This document shows, one piece after another, positions 56,292 to 64,000 of a stretch of DNA of 64,000 nucleotides (its first letter is position 1; each line of letters starts with the position of its first letter). The notes under the pieces were generated by a model that was given only the letters and a program-made list of their open reading frames with translations, searched no databases and was not told the DNA's origin. The position numbers were made by a program, and so were the translations under genes. The stretch comes from Legionella sp. (GTDB lineage Bacteria > Pseudomonadota > Gammaproteobacteria > Legionellales > Legionellaceae), in contig PEQK01000013.1 of NCBI GenBank assembly GCA_002786165.1, forward strand, positions 1 through 64,000, given 5' to 3'.

Positions 56292-56831
56292 CTATATTTG
56301 TTTCTTTTTCGGTGCTAATACCATCAGTAACTGTCGACCTTCTCGTTTGGCGTGCTGTTCGATCACTGCAAATTCAGCAGTATCTCGTTGCACTCGCTCA
56401 AGAATTTTCATTCCCAGTTCCTGATGCGCCACTTCACGACCACGAAAACGCAGTGTGACTTTGACTTTATCACCATGATTTAGGAATCGCAGCAGGTTGC
56501 GTAGCTTGACCTGGTAATCCCCATCTTCCGTCGTAGGACGGAATTTGATTTCTTTGACTTGAATTTGCTTTTGCTTTTTACGTGCTTCAGCTTGTTTCTT
56601 ACTCACTTCAAAGAGATATTTTCCATAATCCATAATTCGGCACACAGGAGGCTTGGCGCTTGGTGAAATTTCCACCAAATCACATCCGCTCTCTTCGGCC
56701 GCGCGCAAAGCTTCACGCGTAGAAACTATTCCGGCTTGATTGCCGTCTACATCAATTAAACGTACCTCTGGCACATTAATTTGTTCATTAATTCGTGCGC
56801 GATCGCCATCACGCTTAGTTGATGCACTAAT
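56292..56831 (-). CDS. infC: Translation initiation factor IF-3, ATT start
   Basis: IF-3 of 179 residues. It has [40 protein letters not shown] and [18 protein letters not shown]. No ATG or GTG is available: the frame's TTG at 56846 is part of the Shine-Dalgarno TTGGAGG. The first sensible codon is ATT at 56831-56829, 8 nt after GGAGG. E. coli infC also starts at AUU, which lets IF-3 repress its own initiation, so the same autoregulation is inferred. Confidence 0.93.
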   Translation of the reverse strand: MSASTKRDGDRARINEQINVPEVRLIDVDGNQAGIVSTREALRAAEESGCDLVEISPSAKPPVCRIMDYGKYLFEVSKKQAEARKKQKQIQVKEIKFRPTTEDGDYQVKLRNLLRFLNHGDKVKVTLRFRGREVAHQELGMKILERVQRDTAEFAVIEQHAKREGRQLLMVLAPKKKQI

Positions 56832-56959
56832 AGTTTCGTCCTCCAATTAAGATAACGACATTGGCAATGTTTGCTCTTAATAAAGAGCTTAGTCAATTAC
56901 GCAATATCACCGTGATAGATCATCTATCATCTTTCAAATTATACAGGCCACACAAGGCT

Positions 56960-58870
56960 TTATTTAGCTTTTGTGGCAATTTCCTGGCGCATCTTATCAC
57001 AAACTGATTCGATAGTCACCATGCCAATATCAACACCTGCTCGAGTACGCAAAGTTACTTGCTGCGTCTCTATTTCTTTGTCGCCAATAATGACCATATA
57101 AGGCACATTGACTAAGGTATGCTCACGAATTTTAAATCCAATTTTCTCATTTCTCAAGTCAATTGCAGCACGAATACCGGCGTGTTGTAAAGCTTGATGC
57201 ACTTGAGTGGCATAATCGTTATGCTTCTCACTGATAGTTAACACGACAAGTTGTGTAGGTGTCAACCATAAAGGAAATTTGCCAGCGTAATGCTCAATCA
57301 AAATCCCAATAAATCGTTCAAAACTACCCAAAACGGCGCGATGCAACATCACAGGGATTTGTTTGCTACCATCTTCTGCAACATACACAGCGCCTAGACG
57401 ATTTGGCATAGAAAAATCTACTTGGATCGTCCCGCACTGCCAAATTCTACCCAAACAATCCGCAAGCGAGCATTCTATTTTAGGGCCATAAAAGGCACCT
57501 TCGCCAGGCGCGTCAAGCCAAACAATCTGTTTGGCTTCTAAAGCCTGCTGTAAAGCAGATTCAGCACTATCCCAAACCTCATCCGATCCAACTCGCAATT
57601 CTGGGCGACGAGCCAAACGGTACGTGATCTTATCAAAGCCAAAATCAGCATATACTTTTTGGACCAAATCTAAAATATTCAGCACTTCTTCTTGAATTTG
57701 CCCTTCTGTGCAAAAAATATGAGCATCATCTTGCGTGAAACCTCGCACACGCATCAAGCCATGCAACGCACCAGAAGGCTCACTACGATGGCAAGAGCCA
57801 AATTCTGACAAACGCAGCGGCAAATCACGATAACTTTTCATGCCTTGATTATAGACTTGTACATGGCACGGGCAATTCATTGGCTTTACGGCGTATTGGC
57901 GGCTTTCCGTCTCAGTCACAAACATTTGTTCACGGAAATTATCCCAATGCCCCGATTTTTCCCACAATACTTTATCAACCAATTGCGGTGTTTTAATTTC
58001 TTGATAACCAGAACCTTGCAATAAGTGTCGCATATATTGCTCGATTTCTTGATAAATAGTCCAACCATTGGGATGCCAAAATACCATACCCGGTGCAATA
58101 TCTTGAAAATGGAACAATTCAAGCATTTTGCCTAATTTGCGATGATCACGTTTTTCAGCTTCTTCCAATCGATGTAAATACTCAGCCAGGGCTGTTTTAT
58201 CTTGCCATGCAGTCCCATATATGCGCTGTAGCATTTCATTATTGGCGTCACCACGCCAGTAAGCACCGGCTAATTTAGTGAGTTTAAATGCTTTCAATTT
58301 CCCTGTTGACGGCACATGTGGGCCACGACATAAATCTTCGAACTCGCCCTGACGGTACAAAGACAGTGTTTCAGTAGCGGGCAAATCTTGAATAATTTTG
58401 GCTTTGTACGTTTCACCCAAATTTAAAAAATAGGTTATGGCGTCTTCTCGAGATAATTCTCTGCGTGAAACAGGATGATCTGCTTTCGCCAAATCCGTCA
58501 TTTTTGCTTCAATAGCCGCCAAATCTTCTGGGGTAAACGGTCTGTCATAAGAAAAATCATAATAAAACCCATCGTCAATCACAGGACCAATGGTGACCTG
58601 CGCGCTGGGGAATAGTAATTTGACAGCTTGTGCTAATAGATGGGCTGCGGAATGACGAATAACGTCCAAACCCTCAGGGTCTTTATCCGTAATAATCACT
58701 AAATCACAATCTTGCGTGATCACATGACTTAAATCAACCATGCGTCCATTGACTTGACCGGCCAAAGCGATTTTAGCCAAACTTAAACTAATGGTTTTTG
58801 CAACCTCGAAAATTGAAATAGGTTGGTCGAAATTTTTTATTTGCCCATTGGGTAATGTGATGTTTGGCAT
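56960..58870 (-). CDS. thrS: Threonyl-tRNA synthetase
   Basis: Class II synthetase of 636 residues. It has an N-terminal TGS domain (1-60), an editing domain with [11 protein letters not shown], a catalytic core with [20 protein letters not shown] and [15 protein letters not shown] motif 2 (here [14 protein letters not shown]), and a C-terminal anticodon domain. AGGAAA lies upstream of the ATG. First of the thrS-infC-rpmI-rplT run; E. coli ThrS represses its own mRNA. Confidence 0.97.
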   Translation of the reverse strand: MPNITLPNGQIKNFDQPISIFEVAKTISLSLAKIALAGQVNGRMVDLSHVITQDCDLVIITDKDPEGLDVIRHSAAHLLAQAVKLLFPSAQVTIGPVIDDGFYYDFSYDRPFTPEDLAAIEAKMTDLAKADHPVSRRELSREDAITYFLNLGETYKAKIIQDLPATETLSLYRQGEFEDLCRGPHVPSTGKLKAFKLTKLAGAYWRGDANNEMLQRIYGTAWQDKTALAEYLHRLEEAEKRDHRKLGKMLELFHFQDIAPGMVFWHPNGWTIYQEIEQYMRHLLQGSGYQEIKTPQLVDKVLWEKSGHWDNFREQMFVTETESRQYAVKPMNCPCHVQVYNQGMKSYRDLPLRLSEFGSCHRSEPSGALHGLMRVRGFTQDDAHIFCTEGQIQEEVLNILDLVQKVYADFGFDKITYRLARRPELRVGSDEVWDSAESALQQALEAKQIVWLDAPGEGAFYGPKIECSLADCLGRIWQCGTIQVDFSMPNRLGAVYVAEDGSKQIPVMLHRAVLGSFERFIGILIEHYAGKFPLWLTPTQLVVLTISEKHNDYATQVHQALQHAGIRAAIDLRNEKIGFKIREHTLVNVPYMVIIGDKEIETQQVTLRTRAGVDIGMVTIESVCDKMRQEIATKAK

Positions 58871-58933
58871 GTTTGTCGTTTCCTCATCTCAACCAAACCG
58901 CTATTGGTGACATGCAATGTTTGCCAATTGAGT

Positions 58934-59008
58934 TGGTAGGCACGAGTGGGATCGAACCACCGACCACCACCATGTCAAGGTGGTGCTCTACCACTGAGCT
59001 ACGTGCCT
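58934..59008 (-). tRNA. tRNA-Val (GAC)
   Basis: Cloverleaf on the minus strand: acceptor AGGCACG pairs with CGTGCCT, D arm GCTC...GAGC, anticodon arm CCACC-TTGACAT-GGTGG with anticodon GAC, and T arm with GGTTCGATCC. The 3' ACCA is encoded. It lies about 60 nt upstream of thrS on the same strand. It could serve as an attachment site, but no integrase or repeat was seen nearby. Confidence 0.97.
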
Positions 59009-59200
59009 ATATTTAGGTCAATCTATACGTTATGACGCAGACTATATAAGGCTGCGAAGTATAATATGACTCTCCAACCACCGTCAATTGTTTTATCAAT
59101 ACTACCGTTAAAATGGAATACCACGTCCTTATGAGTGCATTTTTTATTCACTATGATATAATAGCCGCACATTTTACCTAAATGAACCATGAGGTGCTAT

Positions 59201-59569
59201 ATGCAACAACGATTCAAATTATTCTTGTATGGGATGGTTATCTTCTTTTGTACCAATGTGCAGGCACACACTTCGATTATTTTTTCAATGGGACCAAGCA
59301 TGCAGGACGATCAAGCGTATCAAAACATACGTCTTATGCGATATTTAAGAACACAAAGATTGCAAAACAGATTTATCAGAGCACGACTTGCCGAAATGCA
59401 ATTACAGCAGCAGATGTATGACCTAGATCAAGCCTACGATCAATACGAGTATATGGATCGGCTGTCTGCGCGTAGAGGGGTGATGTATCCTAGACAATAT
59501 CTCAACAATCACCCCTATCAACGCATTCATTGTCGACGTCATGTCTGTGTGCGCACCATTAATCCTTAA
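59201..59569 (+). CDS. Small secreted hypothetical protein
   Basis: Protein of 122 residues with a signal peptide (FLYGMVIFFCTNVQA, cut before HTS). The mature part is rich in Arg, Gln, Tyr and Met (YLRTQRLQNRFIRARLAEMQ), predicted helical. A C-terminal Cys pair (HCRRHVC) may form a disulfide. No family is recognised. AGG lies 6 nt before ATG 59201; the start four codons upstream contains that site. Confidence 0.6.
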   Translation: MQQRFKLFLYGMVIFFCTNVQAHTSIIFSMGPSMQDDQAYQNIRLMRYLRTQRLQNRFIRARLAEMQLQQQMYDLDQAYDQYEYMDRLSARRGVMYPRQYLNNHPYQRIHCRRHVCVRTINP

Positions 59570-59975
59570 TTTATTGTGCGAGGAGAAAGGCCGGTATCGA
59601 TCGGGGGTATCAATTCCAGCCATAAGCGAGGTTTTCAACAGCTATGGTTACCACTGTGTTTCCTATGTTTGATTTGAGGATTATTCCTTTTTTGCTCAAA
59701 CCATTCCGTGATTGGACTCAAAAATCAAGATTGCCTTTGATTTCGGATTAAGTTTAACCACAAGACAAATAATGTCAATTGTTTATTTCTATTCGAAACC
59801 ATATGTTTCTATGTTTGAAATAGACACCCCCTATGCAACTCAATAAAGCATTGTTTTAAATGATGTTTTTAGAGGAACATGATAATATTTAGACAACGAG
59901 GTATGATGATGGCCGAATTTGAATAAGTTCTGTTGTCACATCACATAGGATTGATTACACTTTCGTAGGACGTTC
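59570..59975. other. Intergenic region upstream of the Cro/CI-type regulator
   Basis: 406 nt with no gene seen. Its AT-rich part at 59784-59823 has operator-like elements: TTTC-TATTC-GAAA (59786-59798), the tandem TATGTTTC/TATGTTTG (59802-59817), and an outer TATTTC...GAAATA inverted pair (59784-59822). Sites of this kind suit self-regulation by the XRE protein encoded 150 nt downstream; this is inference. The first 100 nt show no structure I can name. Confidence 0.4.
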
Positions 59976-60503
59976 ATGAAGACCCAAACTATGACCAAAA
60001 TCGAGAAACCGCATTTCAATCAACAATTTGCCTCACGCTTGCGCACTGCCTTGATTGCAAAAGGATATAGCTCTTCTCGATCACCCTCTGGTGTTCACGT
60101 GCAGCGATTTGCGACAATGACAGGGCATTCCTTGCAAATTTGTCGTAAATACCTACGCGGACAAGCCATTCCAGAATCCAACAAACTCATTGAGATTGCG
60201 ATGCAGCTTGACGTTACACCAGGATGGTTATTGTTTGGAGATTGTCATAGCACTCATGTGACAGAACCTAATAAAATCACCATCAATAAAGAACTCTTGC
60301 ATTACATCTATCATCATGTTTGTGCGTTGTATCATCCGCAAACCCCTAATGCCGATTTTTTTATAGAGCTCACTCAAGATGTGAGCCAAATGTCAGATGA
60401 TCCTGAGCAATCTAAAAAAATTATTGATCTGGCTTTATTTTCTGCGAAACACTTCGTAAAAGAAGATGATGGTGAAAAGCACGCTCATGACATCTGTCAG
60501 TAG
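59976..60503 (+). CDS. XRE/Cro-CI-type helix-turn-helix regulator
   Basis: Protein of 175 residues. The N-terminal DNA-binding domain (about residues 14-85) reads FASRLRTALIAKGY..., then GVHVQRFATMTGHSLQICRKYLRG with the helix-turn-helix, and EIAMQLDVTPGWLLFGD, a typical end of prophage-repressor-like domains. The C-terminal part (about 95-175) is helical and acidic and lacks a LexA-type peptidase motif. AGGA lies 7 nt before the ATG. It may be a phage-derived repressor, but no phage genes are nearby. Confidence 0.8.
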   Translation: MKTQTMTKIEKPHFNQQFASRLRTALIAKGYSSSRSPSGVHVQRFATMTGHSLQICRKYLRGQAIPESNKLIEIAMQLDVTPGWLLFGDCHSTHVTEPNKITINKELLHYIYHHVCALYHPQTPNADFFIELTQDVSQMSDDPEQSKKIIDLALFSAKHFVKEDDGEKHAHDICQ

Positions 60504-60596
60504 TTCATAATTTCGCACACAAAGATACACAATTACACAATATTCATACATAAATATGATATACTTATGATCATCCAATCTTGAGGCCCATCCTAA

Positions 60597-61502
60597 GTGC
60601 GTACAAAACACATCCTAATGGCCATATTGGCCACTGCAATTTGGGGTTGTAATTTTTCTGTTATTACGTTGGCACTTACGGATTTATCCCCTTATCTTTT
60701 AGGTGCATTACGATTTTTCCTAACCAGTGTGCCTGCCATCTTCTTTTTACCCAAACCAAAAGTATCGTATCGACTCATCTTGGCATATGGATTAAGTATT
60801 TTTGGCCTTCAATTTGCACTGTTGTTTGCAGGGATGCACGCGGGCATGCCGCCAGGGTTAACGTCTTTAATTCTTCAGTGTCAGGTTTTTTTCAGTATAG
60901 TTTTAGCTGCAGTCTTTTTAAAAGAAACCCCAAGTCCTCTTCAAATGCTAGGTGCTATCATTTCTTTTGCAGGCTTAGGATTGGTTTGGATCAATTACAC
61001 TGATGCTGCTTCTTGGACGGGGTTTATTTTAGTGATTACCGCTGCATTGGCGATGGGCGCAGGAAATTTATTTGCACGTAAATTAGCCCATGTGAATTCT
61101 TATTCTTTGGTGGCATGGGGAAGTTTTGTTTCGACGCCACTGTTGTTTGGACTCACCTTTTATACAGAAAGTCCGTCTCACATTTGGTCAAGTTTGATGG
61201 ATATGTCCTGGGTCACCCTAAGTGCGCTTGCTTTTATCACCTATATTTCAACTTGGATAGGGTATGGTATTTGGAATACTTTATTGCGTGAATACACTAT
61301 TTCTGCAGTCATCCCATTCACATTACTGGTGCCTGTATTCGGAATGTGTTGCTCCTACCTGGCTTTTGGAGAACCCATCCAACAATGGAAGCTTTCAGCC
61401 GCTTATCTTATCATCGGGGGTCTTGCTGTTAATGTTTTAGGTAGTCATCTTATCACTCGACGTCAAAAATCAGAGTTACTATCGGCAACAGAAGATGCAT
61501 AG
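60597..61502 (+). CDS. EamA/DMT-family exporter
   Basis: Inner-membrane transporter of 301 residues with ten hydrophobic segments in two EamA repeats. AILATAIWGCNFSVITLALTD and GMPPGLTSLILQCQVFFSIV closely resemble E. coli EamA, an O-acetylserine/cysteine exporter; the substrate here is unproven. It starts at GTG, with GAGG about 11 nt upstream. It lies downstream of the XRE gene, possibly under its control. Confidence 0.85.
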   Translation: MRTKHILMAILATAIWGCNFSVITLALTDLSPYLLGALRFFLTSVPAIFFLPKPKVSYRLILAYGLSIFGLQFALLFAGMHAGMPPGLTSLILQCQVFFSIVLAAVFLKETPSPLQMLGAIISFAGLGLVWINYTDAASWTGFILVITAALAMGAGNLFARKLAHVNSYSLVAWGSFVSTPLLFGLTFYTESPSHIWSSLMDMSWVTLSALAFITYISTWIGYGIWNTLLREYTISAVIPFTLLVPVFGMCCSYLAFGEPIQQWKLSAAYLIIGGLAVNVLGSHLITRRQKSELLSATEDA

Positions 61503-61580
61503 GCTGAACTTATGGGCAAGCCACTCTTTGAGAAAAAATGATGTTTTCTGTTTATTCCCCTCATACGCCCTACGGGCACC

Positions 61581-61598
61581 TTCTCCCTAACGGGAGAA
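61581..61598. terminator. Short hairpin after EamA gene
   Basis: TTCTCCC and GGGAGAA form a 7-bp stem around TAAC, 80 nt past the EamA stop, followed by AC then ATTTAAAG. A similar but imperfect TTTCTCCT/AGGAGAAG hairpin follows the next gene (about 62301-62319). No strong T-run, so the terminator function is tentative. Confidence 0.35.
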
Positions 61599-61709
61599 AC
61601 ATTTAAAGACAAAATTAATTTGGCCGTTCTTTTCCGGCTTAAATTTGCAAATCAATGATATGCTGCTACCATTGATTTGTGGAGCATTCTTATACTCAAG
61701 GAGATCATA

Positions 61710-62279
61710 ATGGCCAGAGTTGCAAAATCGACTGGAAAAAAAAGACTCCCTTCTGACATGAATCGTGATTGGTCGTGGTTGATGGGGTTAGGGGTTTTAT
61801 TTGTTATCTTTGGATGTTTAGGGTTAAGTGCTGTTGTTGGTGTGACATTGATCAGTATCGTGTTCATTGGCATGATGTTTTTAACAGGTGGTATAGCACA
61901 AAGTATCGACGTGTTCAAAAGCAAACAATGGAAAGTGGCAATTTGGCATGGGTTGATTGCCTTATTCTATTTTATTGGCGGGTGTTTGATTATCTGGGAT
62001 CCATTGCTTGCATCCACCCTCATCACAGCGCTCATCGCTTGGACGTTGATCATGATAGGGGTTGTACGGTTGGTCATGGCACTGTCGTTGCATGGTACGC
62101 CAGGATGGATTTTTACATTAATATCCAGTCTCGCTGCCATTCTTCTAGGTGGTTTGATTCTGATGCAATGGCCGTTATCCAGTTTGTGGGTTATCGGTTT
62201 GTTCATTTCTATTGAACTTTTACTCAATGGCTTACACTATGTGATCCTGTCCATTGCCATCCGTAATACCTTAAAATAA
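61710..62279 (+). CDS. HdeD-family (DUF308) membrane protein
   Basis: Inner-membrane protein of 189 residues with six hydrophobic helices and the repeated DUF308 pattern: LMGLGVLFVIFGCLGL, WKVAIWHGLIALFYFIGGCL, PGWIFTLISSLAAILLGGLI. The N-terminus is basic (ARVAKSTGKKR). HdeD contributes to acid resistance in E. coli; a similar stress role would suit an intracellular bacterium but is inferred. AAGGAG lies 6 nt before ATG 61710. Confidence 0.87.
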   Translation: MARVAKSTGKKRLPSDMNRDWSWLMGLGVLFVIFGCLGLSAVVGVTLISIVFIGMMFLTGGIAQSIDVFKSKQWKVAIWHGLIALFYFIGGCLIIWDPLLASTLITALIAWTLIMIGVVRLVMALSLHGTPGWIFTLISSLAAILLGGLILMQWPLSSLWVIGLFISIELLLNGLHYVILSIAIRNTLK

Positions 62280-62387
62280 TCTAATCATTCTCTTAAACCT
62301 TTCTCCTCAAACAGGAGAAGGGTTGTTCCTCATAGACAACGCCGCTAAAAACCCCTATAATGATTTTATTTTACACAGTTAATCAAA

Positions 62388-63422
62388 ATGCTTGCCAGAA
62401 ATGACGCTTTGTCCCCTATCCAGCGCAGGATAAACACCATCCAGCATCTGATACAACAACATCTTAGTATTCATCCATCTATAGATCTTAATCACCGCTT
62501 TCTTTTAGACGTATTAGAAGACATGCTCCGTGTCAGTCAAAATATTATTCCAAAACTTTTTCCCAAATTTGAAACACATCCTATACTGTATGAGCAATAT
62601 GACCTTATTCGATTAGAATACTCTGATATACATTCACGGTTTTATTATCTTGGATATAAAGAATACCCAGAACAACTGACGTCAGAGATCATTCAACATT
62701 TTTATAAAAGAACATCTGGTGCCAGTGCCCATACCATCGTGTTGTATCAAAAAAAGCTTTACCGCTACAATACCTTAACGCAAGCATTACAAGACATTGC
62801 TGTACCTAATAATGACCGAGATAAACAACAAAACTATGCCGCTCTGAAAAACCGTATCCAGCAGAAAAGCGCTTATCAAATTCATGGCGCCACCCTTGAA
62901 GAACGACACATGTTGGAATCTTTCACTGATTTAAAACAATATGCACCCACAAAAAATCATATTGCTGTTGTTTCGACTTTGTTAACTGACACAAGTAGCC
63001 GCCTAGAAAAAATCGTGACTGATTATCAACAACTTAAAAAAACAGCGATCGGCGAATCAATGAAAATAAGCATGCTTTTAGCAGCAGGATTCACCCTTCA
63101 ATGGGGCACCCAAGCGTTCTTTCAATACTTTGTGGGACATGCCATTCCTATGATGAACATCGTATTCGTCATGAATTGTGCTTTGGTGGTGCTAGGCGGA
63201 TTGATTATCATGGAATTAGGCTTTGCGCTCTACTATCATCATCAACACGCAGCATTTGTCCAATTAAAAACCGACCTTGATCAAACCATCAATTGCACGA
63301 AGCAATACTCTAATGAAACCAGAGCGATACAAAGCCATTCCATGCATCACTTTTTTACGCAGTATGGTAAAGACTTACAAACGTTATTATCTCCACCCCC
63401 TATCCCTACAAACCCTGTCTAA
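62388..63422 (+). CDS. Effector-like protein with two membrane helices
   Basis: Protein of 344 residues with no recognised family. Residues 1-220 are soluble and helical (LSPIQRRINTIQHLIQQHL, ...DTSSRLEKIVTDYQQLKKT). Two hydrophobic helices around residues 225-290 (ISMLLAAGFTLQW, VFVMNCALVVLGGLIIMELG) follow, then a polar tail ending in Pro. No signal peptide. The design resembles other membrane-inserted Dot/Icm substrates and the neighbour at 63486. Function unknown. Confidence 0.5.
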   Translation: MLARNDALSPIQRRINTIQHLIQQHLSIHPSIDLNHRFLLDVLEDMLRVSQNIIPKLFPKFETHPILYEQYDLIRLEYSDIHSRFYYLGYKEYPEQLTSEIIQHFYKRTSGASAHTIVLYQKKLYRYNTLTQALQDIAVPNNDRDKQQNYAALKNRIQQKSAYQIHGATLEERHMLESFTDLKQYAPTKNHIAVVSTLLTDTSSRLEKIVTDYQQLKKTAIGESMKISMLLAAGFTLQWGTQAFFQYFVGHAIPMMNIVFVMNCALVVLGGLIIMELGFALYYHHQHAAFVQLKTDLDQTINCTKQYSNETRAIQSHSMHHFFTQYGKDLQTLLSPPPIPTNPV

Positions 63423-63485
63423 AGTTATTGATAATCATTCTCATTTGATATAGCATACTCGAAAAATACAAAAGGATACTCTTTC

Positions 63486-64000
63486 ATGTTGATATTAGCA
63501 GACCAAACCTTAGGAATTCGCCCACAAGTGCCCTCCAGCACGTTCTCCTATGCTGCTTTTTATGCTCGATGGAAACCCATTGTGATTGAAGTATCTGCAT
63601 GGGTATTGGCCATCAGCGCCAGTATGATCCTTGGTATGCTGAGTTTTTGCGGCATGTTGGCCCTTTGGCCTCTCAAGACCACACGAGCATGCTTTTCGTT
63701 CATTCTTGCGATTGCGTACGAAGGCGAAATTTATTTACAAAATATTCGCGGATCTTTGGAAAAATTAACCACACCTGGTGTGGGAGAATATGAACGCCAA
63801 ATGACTGGCCTCTATTTACAAAAAAAACTCGCTCAGTTTGATCACAATCGTAATCGTCTTTTAATCACTGAACCTACGGATGAAGATAAAACCAGAGTCC
63901 AGCAATTCAACGAAATTTTGATCATTCGTAAAGAAGATACCTATGAAATAGGCTTTCGTAATCGGAATGGAGTCTATGAACAACAAACCATAGACCGGGA
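63486..64000 (+). CDS. Membrane protein, C-terminus cut by window edge
   Basis: An open frame starting at ATG 63486 runs to the last base with no stop, giving 171 residues. It begins MLILADQTLGIRPQVPSSTF, then has two hydrophobic segments (VIEVSAWVLAISASMILGML and a following Leu/Phe/Ile stretch to about residue 82), then a charged soluble part (FNEILIIRKEDTYEIGFRNR). No family is recognised. It lies 63 nt after the previous effector-like gene and may be its paralog in layout. Confidence 0.5.
   Translation, partial: MLILADQTLGIRPQVPSSTFSYAAFYARWKPIVIEVSAWVLAISASMILGMLSFCGMLALWPLKTTRACFSFILAIAYEGEIYLQNIRGSLEKLTTPGVGEYERQMTGLYLQKKLAQFDHNRNRLLITEPTDEDKTRVQQFNEILIIRKEDTYEIGFRNRNGVYEQQTIDR

Noticed and set aside
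58934..59008. tRNA-Val as an integration site for a genomic island
   Set aside because: No integrase gene and no direct repeat of the tRNA 3' end was seen nearby; flanking genes are housekeeping or single accessory genes.

Overview
The window is chromosomal DNA of a low-GC gammaproteobacterium in or close to the order Legionellales (Legionella/Coxiella/Berkiella type). The main evidence is a seven-gene block of the Dot/Icm type IVB secretion system (dotD-dotC-dotB, then dotA-icmV on the other strand, then icmW-icmX), arranged as in Legionella. Supporting evidence is two mevalonate-pathway genes in place of a visible MEP pathway and several effector-like proteins. No rRNA, CRISPR array, prophage or insertion sequence was recognised. 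One tRNA (Val, GAC) is present.

Layout. 0-5 kb: phosphate transporter and its DUF47 partner (minus strand), a secreted aspartoacylase-like zinc hydrolase, a Tyr/Gly-rich lipoprotein and a MATE exporter. 5-9 kb: pal-cpoB-queE-mvaD-mevalonate kinase, tightly packed. 9-15 kb: an EF-hand-bearing effector-like protein with a frayed 3' end, then ftsB, enolase, a pyruvate decarboxylase, a small helical protein and a DUF2490 outer-membrane protein. 15-21.5 kb: a minus-strand RiPP locus. It holds a GG-leader precursor peptide, a second small gene carrying only a similar leader, an MvdD-like ATP-grasp ligase, a secreted HEAT-repeat protein, a HlyD-type adaptor and a C39-peptidase ABC exporter. This is the most unusual content of the window and reads as a graspetide (omega-ester/amide peptide) cluster exported by a type I route.

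21.6-31.4 kb: thioesterase, small protein, mtaD-like deaminase and rpoH. Then come four unassigned or effector-like genes, including a YopJ-type acetyltransferase with its catalytic triad intact, followed by ftsY-ftsE-ftsX and rsmD. 31.5-39.2 kb: the Dot/Icm block. 39.3-45.9 kb: a minus-strand run of sspA-sspB-tsaE-amidase-mutL-miaA-zinc-finger protein-heptosyltransferase, largely with ATGA-type overlaps. 46-47.6 kb: two secreted or outer-membrane proteins. 47.6-51.7 kb: rplM-rpsI with a clear terminator, the cytochrome bc1 operon petABC, and a UPF0114 membrane protein. 51.8-59 kb: the thrS-infC-rpmI-rplT-pheS-pheT-ihfA translation cluster behind tRNA-Val; infC appears to start at ATT. 59-64 kb: a small secreted protein, a Cro/CI-type regulator, an EamA exporter, an HdeD-like membrane protein and two membrane proteins of effector-like make-up, the last cut by the window edge.

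Start codons were chosen from Shine-Dalgarno placement, signal peptides and overlaps, so several differ from the longest open frame. Family assignments come from recognising motifs in the translated sequence; no database search was run.
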